Assembly: GCF_900115245.1 (NCBI RefSeq)
Contig: NZ_FOVT01000023.1
Span: 1 to 64,000, forward strand
Length of the DNA stretch: 64,000 nucleotides
Reading direction: 5' to 3'
Source of the DNA: Mesorhizobium sp. NFR06
GTDB taxonomy: Bacteria; Pseudomonadota; Alphaproteobacteria; Rhizobiales; Rhizobiaceae
Part shown: one piece after another, positions 44,174 to 52,538 of the stretch
How positions within the stretch are numbered: position 1 is the stretch's first letter
How the letters are laid out: every line of letters begins with the position of its first letter
Program-made: the position numbers and the translations under genes
The notes under the pieces: generated by a model
What the model was told of the DNA's origin: nothing
Databases searched by the model: none
Seen by the model: only the letters and a program-made list of their open reading frames with translations

Positions 44174-44352
44174 GAGGGAGGCAGAGGAGAGAGAACGAAG
44201 GAGGAGCCCCGTTACGGGGAAGAAAACGATAGATGTCGGGCCAGCGTCGGGACGCTCGACCGAACCCTGTCACATCGAACGCTTACAACGTTCAGAGCAA
44301 CCGGGGAGCATTCCTGAGCGACCTAACACGTTCAGCACACCGTACGGATGAC

Positions 44353-44916
44353 CGTTCCTAATTGGAGGGGTAATTGGCAGGCAGGCTCCAGCCACACTTC
44401 AGAACAATGCGAAGGGAGGGCATTCCTGAGTTAGGGGGTAATCGCCGGCGGTGCCATCAAACACGTTCATAACCACGTGAGGGGGGCGAGCATTCCTGAG
44501 TGGAGTTGTAATTGGACCGGGCCACCATTCCTAAGTTACGTCGTAATTGGTTTGCCCTCCCTCAAACACGTTCATAGCACGTGAGGGAGACGGGCATTCC
44601 TGAAGGAAGGGGTAATTGAACCGGAGCCTCATTCCTAAGGCGGTCCCTAATCGCGAACACGTTCATAGCCACGTCAGGGGGGGGCGGGCATTCCTGAGGT
44701 ACGTCGTAATTGAACCGGAGGCCCATTCCTAGCGCGGGCCCTAATCACGTAGGACCCCCGCAATCGGAGCCGCCATTCCTAAGGGGAGTTGTAATCGAAC
44801 CGGGCCGCCATTCCTGAGGGAGCACCTAATCACGTAAGACCCGCGACCGGGTGCGCCATTCCTAGAGAGGGTTGTAATTGAAACGGGGCCGCCATTCCTA
44901 AAGGAGCGGGTAATTG
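44353..44916 (+). repeat. Array of twelve phased CATTCCT-N11-TAATYR repeats
   Basis: Units of 24 bp start at 44353 (first base variant CGTTCCT), 44421, 44491, 44526, 44595, 44630, 44689, 44724, 44774, 44809, 44857 and 44893. All have exactly 11 bp between the two conserved halves. Ten of them form five pairs with start-to-start distance 35, 35, 35, 35 and 36 bp. Between pairs are spacers shrinking from 45 to 24 bp, three of which contain AACACGTTCATA-(A/G)C-CACGT. All units point the same way. Confidence 0.85.
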
Positions 44917-44917
44917 G

Positions 44918-45019
44918 TTTCGTGTCCCGTCAGCCCCAAAAACGGCCGTCAGGGTCGGGACGGTACATTCTACCTCCCGAACCCTCGAAGCCACTGAAAC
45001 GCCCTAACGGGACACGAAA
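44918..45019. repeat. 16-bp inverted repeat enclosing repeat copy 1
   Basis: TTTCGTGTCCCGTCAG at 44918-44933 and CTAACGGGACACGAAA at 45004-45019 are complementary at 15 of 16 positions, with 70 nt between. The right part (44953-45018) is one copy of a 66-bp sequence repeated at 46780-46845. It ends 6 bp before the stop of the 45026 gene. Confidence 0.65.
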
Positions 45020-45025
45020 GAGAGC

Positions 45026-45499
45026 CTATCGGAGCCGAACCGGCATCGCCTCCCGGCCCCACGTGTCCCGGATGGCCCCTTTGTACTCCTCCTCCGGGAT
45101 CATGCGGACGAACTGGGTGAGGTAGCTGTCAGCCATGAGGGCGTAGCGGAGAACCTCCGGCGTTCCTTCCCCAGCCACAAGGCTCTCCAATGCCTGCGAT
45201 ATGGCCTCGGCGACTAGGGCGAGAGGTGAGACCGCCGTTAGGTCGTCGCTGTCCTCGACCGCTCCTGCGTCCCGCGATGCCTCCGAGAGCCGCTCAAATT
45301 CTGTCAGTGCCTCGTCGGTCCACCCGAGAGGCTCCAGCGTGAATGGGGCGGTGAGGTCCCTGCCGGACCCTACGGCGCGGATGGTGGTCGTAAGGCCGCC
45401 CATGGCCCGCGCAAGGTGGACGATTGCTTGCCTGTGGTGGCCATGCCCAGAGGAATTTCCGCTGGGAAGGGAAGGTGCGGTGCTGTTCTGGTCGGTCAT
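45026..45499 (-). CDS. Unknown acidic protein
   Basis: A 157-aa protein beginning MTDQNSTAPSLPSGNSSGHG, acidic and helical after a disordered N-terminus. ATG at 45499. No domain recognised. It is a single gene between the repeat array and the serine recombinase and reads towards the array. Confidence 0.6.
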   Translation of the reverse strand: MTDQNSTAPSLPSGNSSGHGHHRQAIVHLARAMGGLTTTIRAVGSGRDLTAPFTLEPLGWTDEALTEFERLSEASRDAGAVEDSDDLTAVSPLALVAEAISQALESLVAGEGTPEVLRYALMADSYLTQFVRMIPEEEYKGAIRDTWGREAMPVRLR

Positions 45500-45596
45500 G
45501 CTGTGGTCCTAGTTGGATGAGACGGTCACGGGATGCCGCACGGCCGGCGATCAATCAATAAGAATAAAATGCCCGCAACCGCGCCAATAATTGAGT

Positions 45597-45677
45597 TGTC
45601 CCGCATACGGGCAAAACAAACTCACCCAGCAATCCAAAGGAGCGTCGGGTGCTTGGTAGAGTGTCCCGCATCCGGGC
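45597..45677. repeat. Pair of TGTCCCGCAT(A/C)CGGGC repeats
   Basis: 16-bp copies at 45597-45612 and 45662-45677 differ at one base. Each contains a small inverted repeat, CCCG-CAT(A/C)-CGGG. They lie between the 45499 gene and the 3' end of the recombinase gene, and could be operator or recombination subsites. Confidence 0.45.
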
Positions 45678-45720
45678 TGAATTGATACATGGTTATTCTG
45701 CGGTCTGGCCCAACGTGTGC

Positions 45721-46269
45721 TTAGTTCGACAGCACCTTCTGTACCGCCGAGGGCGAGCAGCCTGCCTCTTTGGCAATCTGCCGTACGGAGCGACCCTCGG
45801 CCTTCAGGCTGCGAATGAGGTCATGGTCCAGCGTCACGGGCCGCCCGCCAAGAGTACGCCCCTCGGCCTTCGCCTTGGCGATACCTTCCATCTGGCGCTC
45901 CTTACGCAGGGCCGTCTCAAACTCTGCAATGCTTGCGAGGATGCCGAAGACCAGCTTCCCGGTGCGGGACGTTGTGTCGAGGGACTGGTCATCCAGCACC
46001 TTGAAGCCCACTCCCTTGGCGTTCAGGCCCTCCACGATCTCGTGAAGGTGCGCCGCAGAGCGGGCCAGACGATCAAGCTTGGTGACCAAGAGCGTGTCGC
46101 CCTCGTCCCGCAGGTAGTTTAGGCATTCTCTCAACTTCGGTCGGCCCTTGTCGGTGCCGGATTGCTTTTCCTCAAATATCTTGGTGGCCCCGGCGGCCTT
46201 CAGCTTCTCAATCTGTGTGGCGAGGTCCTGCCCTGTCGAGCTGACCCGCGCATATCCGACTACCGCCAT
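45721..46269 (-). CDS. Serine recombinase (resolvase/invertase, Pin-like)
   Basis: A 182-aa small serine recombinase. The nucleophile Ser lies in GYARVSSTGQDL; TKLDRLARSAAHL and FGILASIAEFETALRKER are the catalytic and dimer regions. The C-terminal HTH is SVRQIAKEAGCSPSAVQKVL. ATG at 46269 preferred over 46308 because homologues begin MxxxGYARVS. In the element it may resolve multimers or invert a segment. Confidence 0.93.
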   Translation of the reverse strand: MAVVGYARVSSTGQDLATQIEKLKAAGATKIFEEKQSGTDKGRPKLRECLNYLRDEGDTLLVTKLDRLARSAAHLHEIVEGLNAKGVGFKVLDDQSLDTTSRTGKLVFGILASIAEFETALRKERQMEGIAKAKAEGRTLGGRPVTLDHDLIRSLKAEGRSVRQIAKEAGCSPSAVQKVLSN

Positions 46270-46454
46270 TGCCGTGCCCTTTCCTCTAAGACCATTAATG
46301 CACACCAATTAGTGGACGCATAGTGCACACGTCAAGCGGAATGTGCACCAACGTAAACCTTTGTGGACACTCCCGGGGCCGCGAACTAGCCAGTCGCGGT
46401 TGCATGGTCCGGAGCCGATGGCTACTGGTAATAGCACTGGAATCGGAGGGCGAA

Positions 46455-46649
46455 ATGTTCAAGCAGTACATGGAAACGATGGCCGGGTTCGCCCTAATCA
46501 CAGTGTTCTTAGCGATCGTCGTCGCGCTGTGGAATTATCATCCGCTCGCGGCCGGGGCCCTCGTCGCCGCACTGCTCGTGGGCGGCATGATCTTCGAACG
46601 GCGATACGAGAGACGATGGCAGGCCAAGCATGGCCGGGATCGGCCTTGA
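46455..46649 (+). CDS. Small membrane protein
   Basis: A 64-aa protein, MFKQYMETMAGFALITVFLA..., with two hydrophobic helices and a basic tail (FERRYERRWQAKHGRDRP). GGAGG is upstream of the ATG at 46455; longer frames upstream are less likely. Unknown function. Confidence 0.6.
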   Translation: MFKQYMETMAGFALITVFLAIVVALWNYHPLAAGALVAALLVGGMIFERRYERRWQAKHGRDRP

Positions 46650-46978
46650 AACGAACGGTGCGTGCCGCCTAGACCCGGTAGCAACGGGACCCAGCGACGA
46701 GCCTAATGTCAACGTTCGTTGTGCCTGACAAATGGCCTCGATGACCCTTGTGCAGGGACCGTGGCTGGAGCGTGGTTGCGGTCGGGACGATGCATTCCAC
46801 CTCCCACACCCTCGAAGCCACTCCAGCCGCACTAGGAGACACGAATGGGAGGCGTTCCGGTGGCCTAGCCTGGTTCGAAGGTGGCATGAGCGCCGACGGA
46901 GGGTGAGGCGCAGGCGGCCGGCGGGGGGTATCGCGCTGCATGAACTGTCGAGTTCGACCCCTCGGATTTTTCTGCTGA
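46650..46978. other. Intergenic region holding repeat copy 2
   Basis: No gene is supported. The 66-bp sequence 46780-46845 aligns without gaps to 44953-45018 (51 of 66 identical by eye). A different inverted repeat, GGCTGGAG (46763-46770) with CTCCAGCC (46821-46828), surrounds part of it. Confidence 0.6.
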
Positions 46979-47401
46979 TTAGGGGGCCGAAATATCGCCC
47001 ACGACATCGACCAGTTGCTGGCAGACGTCCCTTAGCCGATCAATATTGGCGTCGGTGCGTTCAAGGGCCTGCTCGGCCTCAATCACTTCTTTCTCAAAGC
47101 CGGGACTTGGCCGCCCATTGTTGAACTCAAGTGCGCGGTGCATCGCCTTAATGAGCTCCTCCACATGCGCGAGGTCGTCAATAAGCGCATTTGTGAAGTA
47201 GGCGTGCTTCCCTTGAGCGAGTTTGAACGACGTAGTCTCCGAGGAAGCCTCGTGCAAGCCAGACACGTCGAATGCCCTACTCGTCCTTTTGAACAACTCT
47301 AAAGCAGCTTGGATCGCCAACAAACGACGGTTCAGCCCGTCCTGAAGTACGTCTACCGCCTTCTGTGCCTTTGACCGGAACAGGCGAGAAAAGAGTGCCA
47401 T
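46979..47401 (-). CDS. Unknown helical protein
   Basis: A 140-aa, largely helical protein starting MALFSRLFRSKAQKAVDVLQ at 47401. The first part is amphipathic, and the C-terminal half (EVIEAEQALERTDANIDRLR) is coiled-coil-like. Not recognised. Less GC-rich than most of the window. Confidence 0.6.
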   Translation of the reverse strand: MALFSRLFRSKAQKAVDVLQDGLNRRLLAIQAALELFKRTSRAFDVSGLHEASSETTSFKLAQGKHAYFTNALIDDLAHVEELIKAMHRALEFNNGRPSPGFEKEVIEAEQALERTDANIDRLRDVCQQLVDVVGDISAP

Positions 47402-48027
47402 CTAGTAGGACCTATGAAAGAAGCCGTGCAATGGGAGCTACGCAAAAGAAGGCGATGACAGGGCTTTCGGGCAGAAACAAATGATCTGTTAACACTATAT
47501 TTAGTGTTTCCCCACAGGTTAACAACTAGTTAATATGGGATTGCAGCGGGCGGGAGTTTTGCCGACAGCGCCCGCTGCAAATGAAGGAGTTCAACGAAGG
47601 AGGCAGATATGCAACCGCCTTAGTCCGACCGCTTCCCGGAGAAACCCGAGTGCAACGGGCCAATCCGGCAGGGGACGCTAGGTCCCCACGGGACCGGGGA
47701 ATGATCAACCCGGTTCCACCTCGATTTCCGACCATATCATGCGTGAAAATCGAGGGTCAAATGTCAGAGCCAAATCATCTGTTTACAAGCCCTTCGCCGG
47801 GGGGAGCCGCGATCCGGTCCTTTAGGATGTTCGAGCGAGAGGGCGTATGATTGACCTACGTAGAGGGCTAGCGGACGCCGCCGGGTCTCGACAAGGTGAC
47901 GCGCATCTAACGCGACCCAGCAGCGCCAAACCACCGGATGAACGGGGCTTCCCTTCCCGACAACTGGGCTTGAAAAAAGGGCCGTCCCTGCGCACTTTCA
48001 TAGCGGTTGAAACGGGGGGATACGACT
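47402..48027. other. Noncoding stretch with several hairpins
   Basis: A 12-bp stem TTGCAGCGGGCG/CGCCCGCTGCAA (47541-47580) with a 16-nt loop, and two mutually exclusive 6-bp hairpins (GGGGAC/GTCCCC, 47671-47687; GGTCCC/GGGACC, 47681-47695). A 29-aa frame at 47761-47850 (MSEPNHLFTSPSPGGAAIRS...) has GAGGG upstream and may be a leader peptide. Function unclear. Confidence 0.4.
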
Positions 48028-48737
48028 GTGGCGGTCAACAAGCGGGGCACTGCCGCTTCGCGAACCAAGAAAGAGGAGCCTCCACGCGGGCTTTGGGCAC
48101 AACTCCCGTCGTGGTTTCAAAAGACTGTAGCTCTGTCTGGCTGGACTGCTGCTGCGCTCATTTGGGTTCTGCAAGCGCCTGCAAGTGTGAACTCGTTCTT
48201 CACTGAAGCCCCAAGGCTGTGGAGAACGTGTCCACTTGGTGGAACCTCGACAAGAAGTTCACTGGAACTTGGTCCAACGAAGGGAATGTCGATGTCTCGC
48301 CAGACGACGTGAGGCTAATGGGGCTCGACGGTGCGCCAATAGCTATTGAACTCCGGGTCTATGGTGGCTCGGTTGATGGGTATGTCATCACCGGCGGGCT
48401 CGGGAAGCACTGGCTTCGCAATCAGGCATTGGTTGCGGGCGAGGTGATGGACGGAAAGATCAAAGGCTATGTGTACGATTTCCGAGACGGCCAGCGTGAG
48501 AAGATGGCGCTGATCGAGATATCGTATTCTACCGGCACCAACCAAGGTGAGTTTCTCTCCATCAAGACCCTCGACCAGCCGGTCCATTTTCTCCCCGAGG
48601 AAGGTCGCGTCTATAGGGTAGAGGAGAAATACATGCCTGCCGTCGAACTGAATATGGACCTCTTCAAAAGGGTAGAGGAGGAAGCAAACAAGGTGACCGA
48701 AGAACCCTCCAAGCCAGCGACGATCGCGCCCCAATGA
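48028..48737 (+). pseudogene. Membrane-anchored unknown protein read in two frames
   Basis: Starting at a GTG (48028) after GGGGGGA, the first frame encodes VAVNKRGTAASRTKKEEPPR and a membrane helix (TVALSGWTAAALIWVLQAPA). At GCCCCAAGG (48208-48216) a -1 step gives PKAVENVSTWWNLDKKFTGT and continues to 48737 as a folded beta-rich domain. Together this is a protein of about 236 aa with one membrane anchor. It could be a frameshift mutation, a sequencing error or programmed slippage. If not joined, the second part starts near 48219. Confidence 0.5.
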
Positions 48738-48827
48738 CCGGGCCGCATATCCACAGGGGTTCTACACAGAGATTGACGAGCAGGCAAAAAAGTACAATAA
48801 AAACAGTCGCGTAAGGTTCAACCGGCC

Positions 48828-48854
48828 GAGTTCAATCCTCTCTCGCAGCACCAG
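48828..48854 (+). other. attR: duplicated tRNA-Thr 3' end
   Basis: Exact 27-bp copy of the tRNA-Thr 3' end at 36209-36235, including the CCA. It marks the right border of the integrated element. Confidence 0.92.
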
Positions 48855-48985
48855 CCTATCTGTTCGCACTCTTGGACCACTGGCACCATCCGACGGGTAT
48901 GGTAGTCTGCCGAGCCGCGGCAGTATCTGCCTGTCGAAAGGTCGGCACCTCCAGTGATAGCGATCTCGGCCGGGAGGAGGCGCCT

Positions 48986-49828
48986 GTGCAAGACTTGCAG
49001 ATCACGCTGAGCGACGGACGCGTGCTTGCCTACACCGATATCGGCGAGCCGGGCTGGTCGACTGTTCTGTTTTTCCACGGCGCGCCGATGAGCCGCCTGC
49101 ACCTCGCCTACCTCGAAGAGCAGTTCACCGCGAAAAAGGTTCGGGCCGTCTCGCCCGACCGCCCCGGCTATGGCAGATCGTCATCGTTCCCAGGCCGCTC
49201 GCTGACCGACTGGCCCGCCGACGTCGCGGCGCTGGCCGATGCGCTGTCCATCGACCGCTTCATGGTTGCCGGCCATTCCTCGGGTGGCCCCTATGCCGTC
49301 GTCTGTACGGCTCTTCTCCCGCGGCGCGTTTCGGCTTTGGCGGTCTTCGGCGGCGTTACCGACATGGGCTGGAGCGATGCCTGGGTCGGCTTCAGCGAAG
49401 TCGAAGGCGAGGCGATGCGTCAGGCCGACGAGGCTGCGGCGATCGCATGGTGCACGGAGAAATTTGGCGCGGATGGAAGTCGGTTCGAAGCGGTGTCTGA
49501 TTTTGTCTTCGCTGAGCCCGATGCTGACCTCTTCGCAGACGAACGTGCCGGCCCGGCGATAGGGGCGGCCGCGGGCGAGGCGTTCCGGCAGGGGGTGATT
49601 GGCTACGCGCAGGACACTCTGGTGCAAGGACGGCCCTGGGCCTTCGACATCGGCGCCATCGTTGCGCCGGCCCGGATCATCCATGGCGCCTTGGATACGG
49701 CGTTGCCGATAGCCCACAGCGAGCACACCGCTCAGCTGATCCCCGGATCAATGCTCGCGGTGTTGCCAGGGCACGGGCACATGACGACGATCGCCGATCT
49801 CCCGACGATTGCGGCGCTCGGCGCCTGA
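48986..49828 (+). CDS. Alpha/beta-fold hydrolase
   Basis: A 280-aa hydrolase. GTG at 48986 has GGGAGGAGG five bases upstream, better than the long frame from 48872. LFFHGAPMSR is the oxyanion region, GHSSGG the nucleophile elbow, IIHGALDTALP the acid region and GHGHMTTI the His. No signal peptide. Substrate unknown. It is the first chromosomal gene right of attR. Confidence 0.9.
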   Translation: MQDLQITLSDGRVLAYTDIGEPGWSTVLFFHGAPMSRLHLAYLEEQFTAKKVRAVSPDRPGYGRSSSFPGRSLTDWPADVAALADALSIDRFMVAGHSSGGPYAVVCTALLPRRVSALAVFGGVTDMGWSDAWVGFSEVEGEAMRQADEAAAIAWCTEKFGADGSRFEAVSDFVFAEPDADLFADERAGPAIGAAAGEAFRQGVIGYAQDTLVQGRPWAFDIGAIVAPARIIHGALDTALPIAHSEHTAQLIPGSMLAVLPGHGHMTTIADLPTIAALGA

Positions 49829-49893
49829 CCCGCGACCCACGCCTCGTGCACCTCCTTCACCGCCGTGAAGCGCAGGTCACAGAGGTCACCCAG

Positions 49894-50187
49894 CTACGCG
49901 GCGCTCCGCATAGTGGACCTATCCCAATCGATGCGGTTGTGAAAAGTTCGGAACTCGCGAACATGCCTTCCGCCTGACCCTGGCTTCATGAGCGCGACGA
50001 AATCGGGAACTCGTGTGCTCAGACGCGCGACGTTGCGGCGATCTGATACCGGGTTGAAAGCCATGGCGTAGAGGTCGGAGACGACCACCTCGTGTCCAGC
50101 CGCAGCCAAGGCCTCTTGAGCCGCGCGGGTCAGGGCACCATTAAAGCTGTCGGGCTCGGGGTGGGCATGGACGATGAAGATGCGCAT
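49894..50187 (-). pseudogene. Truncated flavodoxin-fold NAD(P)H oxidoreductase
   Basis: MRIFIVHAHPEPDSFNGALT and AGHEVVVSDLYAMAFNPVSD are the N-terminus of KefF/NQO1-like quinone reductases (normally about 200-250 aa). After about 65 residues similarity is lost and a stop follows at 49894. Probably a non-functional fragment. Confidence 0.65.
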
Positions 50188-50214
50188 CGTGCTTCCCCCA
50201 CCCGAGCGCGACAT

Positions 50215-50691
50215 TTATTTTCCGGATGCCGAACGGGTTCGGTCAGCAACGTAGTCGAGCGAGAAAATGCCAGCGCCGCGTGTGAGCACGAGGAGCAGCA
50301 ACGAGGCCCACAACAGGTGCTCCGCCCAGTTTTCCGGATAAACGAAGATCTGGATGACGGAGACGACGCCGAGCAGCATCAGGGCTGCAAGGCGCGACAA
50401 TAGTCCAAAGAAGAGCAGCACCGAGCCGGTGATTTCGGCAGTCGTCGCCAGTGGCGCCGCGATCGACGGATCGATGAACGGCAGGTTGTATTCGTTGGCG
50501 AACAGCTGCAGCGTCACCGGCCAGGACGCCAGCTTGCTCTGGGCCGATTGCCAGAAGACATGCGCCACCGCGACACGTGCGGCGAGTTGGACCAGCGAAA
50601 ACGGAATGTATTCGGGCAGCTTGATGATACGCTTGTAGAGGCCGACAAAGCCGGCCGGGTTGGACGAGGATTGCTCCGATATTGCGGTCAT
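50215..50691 (-). CDS. DoxX-family membrane protein of the bufferin cluster
   Basis: A 158-aa protein with four hydrophobic helices (LVQLAARVAVAHVF; TTAEITGSVLLFFGLL; LAALMLLGVVSVIQIFV; LWASLLLLVLTRGAG). DoxX members are the fourth gene (BufD) of many bufferin operons, presumably supplying electrons or oxidation in the membrane. ATG at 50691 after GGAGAC, 11 bp downstream of bufC. Confidence 0.88.
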   Translation of the reverse strand: MTAISEQSSSNPAGFVGLYKRIIKLPEYIPFSLVQLAARVAVAHVFWQSAQSKLASWPVTLQLFANEYNLPFIDPSIAAPLATTAEITGSVLLFFGLLSRLAALMLLGVVSVIQIFVYPENWAEHLLWASLLLLVLTRGAGIFSLDYVADRTRSASGK

Positions 50692-50702
50692 GACTGTCTC
50701 CG

Positions 50703-51486
50703 TCAGTTTGAGGGGGAGTTCGCGGCGACCCGCACGTTGGTGACGAGCCTGTCGCGGAACAGACGCACAAGGGCCGAAACCAGGTCGAAAGCCGGGTCTA
50801 GCGCCAAGGCACGGCCAGTGGCATGCTCGAGGCCGAAACCGTGCTTCAGCGAATGCCAAAAGGCGAAGCTCGCGCGGTCGAGCAAAAAAAGCCGCACGTA
50901 GTTCCCCGATCGCCACAACGCCACGCGTTCGGGGCGCCTTGTCCAGGTGATGTTTTCGCCGACCGCCGTCTTCTGTTGATGCGCCATCCATACCGACAGG
51001 ATCGACCAGTGCGATATGATCAGCCGCAGTGAGGGCTGGAGCAGGATATCCGGCGAGAGTCCAAGGTCGGTGCCGTCGAATTCTGTGAGGGTGCGGGGCG
51101 GCAGCGAGGCTGTATCGAGCGCCTCCGCAATGGCCCATTCGAGCCGCGCCGTTTCGGCGACGATCGGCATGTCGGACAGCGTGTCGATCGTCTTGAGGAA
51201 GCGCGGGAAGCCGGCTCCATAGTGCGAAAGACGCGATTCAACCGGCGCGTCGAATGAACTCGCTTGCCACGTAACGGAAGAACCGTTCATCCACCAGGCG
51301 AACGGTAACAGGGAAGACCGCCATCAGCACCGCTGTAAGGGAGCTGCGCGTGTTGTTCTGGTAGATGCGCAGGCGGGCTAGTGGATCGGCCTTGCCGGCG
51401 GTCAGCATTTTCGCGGAGACCGTTGGTTCGATGGCAAGCACCGAGCGCGCCATGGTCGTCTGCAGGTATTCAAGCGGCAACATCAT
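50703..51486 (-). pseudogene. bufC: DUF2063 partner protein BufC/HvfC, frameshifted
   Basis: The frame from 51486 or 51483 gives MLPLEYLQTTMARSVLAIEP, IYQNNTRSSLTAVLMAVFPV and VDERFFRYVASEFIRRAG then stops. The rest, PVESRLSHYGAGFPRFLKTI and ARLEWAIAEALD to 50703, continues in another frame from about 51244. The two halves together are the DUF2063 family, which pairs with DUF692 enzymes and recruits the precursor peptide. Loss of one or two bases (or a read error) breaks the gene. AAGGAGG precedes the starts. Confidence 0.8.
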
Positions 51487-52495
51487 ATCCTCCTTCCATT
51501 TGCGTCAACGCCGCCGGTGTGACCAATCCGGCCTTGGCGGCAGCGAATGCTGCCAGCACTGGCATGCCGGTCCTCACGCTTTCGAAGGGGGTGAGGGGCA
51601 TGGGCCGGGGCTTGGCTGCCTCGGCTTGTCTCGCAGCCTGCTTGCGGTTGAACATGATCGAAGCGGTAAGCATGTCGGCCCACATGGCTTCGCCAAGGAG
51701 CACATCGAGAACCGGAACGTCGGTATCCCATTCGATCAGGGTGGGACGCGGTCCTAGCCGGCCTATGGCGTGTTGATAGAGCGCCCAGACGACCGGCGGA
51801 ACCCGTGAACCATGGTCGTCGATAAGCACAGTGTCGGCCCCGACCTGGTTGGTCGCATGACCTGCAAGATGGATCTCGCCGATCGCGCCCGCAGGCAGCG
51901 CATCGATGAAGGCCTTTGCATCGTATTGCAGGTTGTGCGCCGAGACTTGAACGTTGTTGACGTCCAGCAGCAGTCCGCAGCCGGTCTGCAGCACGAGCTC
52001 GGCCAGGAACTCAGCCTCGTTCATCGAGGAGTCCGCAAACGCGACATAGGCAGACAGATTTTCGATCAGCACCTGCCGCTTCAACGTTTCCTGGACGGTA
52101 TCGACGTTGCGCGCCACGATCGCCAGCGCCCCTTCGTCATAGCGCAGCGGCAACAGATCGTTGAGGTAGGCGCCGTCGGCGACGCTCCAGGCAAGGTGCT
52201 CGGAAACGAGATCGGGCTGGAAGCGCTCACAGACCCCGCGCAGTCGCGCCAGATGATCGCGATCCAAACCTCGCGCGCTGCCCAGCGACAAGCCGACGCC
52301 ATGCACTGAAAGCGGGTAAATCTCGCGGAGTCTTTCCAGCGCCTCGACGCCGGCGCCGTCTCCCATGTAGTTCTCCGCATGGATCTCGAGCCAGCCGGCG
52401 GAGGGCCGTCGCGTCAGCATTTCGCTGATGTGAGGCGAGCGAAGACCGATGCCCGCTGATGCGGGGATCGCGAGGGGCGGAAACGCACGGGACAT
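51470..52495 (-). CDS. bufB: DUF692 multinuclear iron enzyme BufB
   Basis: A 341-aa TIM-barrel-fold enzyme of the DUF692/MNIO family, which uses two or three irons to modify Cys in RiPP precursors. GIGLRSPHISEML, LEIHAENYM, LSVHGVGLSLG, SEHLAWS, LIENLSAYV, LLLDVNNVQVSA, EIHLAGHA, IDDHGSRV and LIEWDTDVP contain the His/Asp/Glu ligands in the usual order. ATG at 52495 after AAAGGAG. It overlaps bufC by 17 bp and follows the precursor gene. Confidence 0.93.
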   Translation of the reverse strand: MSRAFPPLAIPASAGIGLRSPHISEMLTRRPSAGWLEIHAENYMGDGAGVEALERLREIYPLSVHGVGLSLGSARGLDRDHLARLRGVCERFQPDLVSEHLAWSVADGAYLNDLLPLRYDEGALAIVARNVDTVQETLKRQVLIENLSAYVAFADSSMNEAEFLAELVLQTGCGLLLDVNNVQVSAHNLQYDAKAFIDALPAGAIGEIHLAGHATNQVGADTVLIDDHGSRVPPVVWALYQHAIGRLGPRPTLIEWDTDVPVLDVLLGEAMWADMLTASIMFNRKQAARQAEAAKPRPMPLTPFESVRTGMPVLAAFAAAKAGLVTPAALTQMEGGYDVAA

Positions 52496-52538
52496 CGGTC
52501 TGCTCCTTTGTAGGGGGTTGGCTCCAAGTCTGGATCGT

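Larger units (their letters stand above)
43923..45025. other. 1.1-kb noncoding core of the element
   Basis: No coding frame is supported. The region contains, from left to right, a 128-nt stretch closed by a 13-bp inverted repeat (44046-44173), an array of twelve phased repeats (44353-44916), and a stretch closed by a 16-bp inverted repeat (44918-45019). It precedes the leftward core operon and follows the 3' end of the 45026 gene. Candidate roles are replication origin, partition site or structured RNAs. Confidence 0.7.

Noticed and set aside
44353..44916. CRISPR array
   Set aside because: Repeats are 24 bp with variable centres, intervals are unequal and the gaps are related to each other; no cas genes.
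47581..47850. 89-aa plus-strand frame after the 12-bp hairpin
   Set aside because: No ribosome binding site and hairpin-rich sequence; at most its last 29 residues (from 47761) may be a leader peptide.
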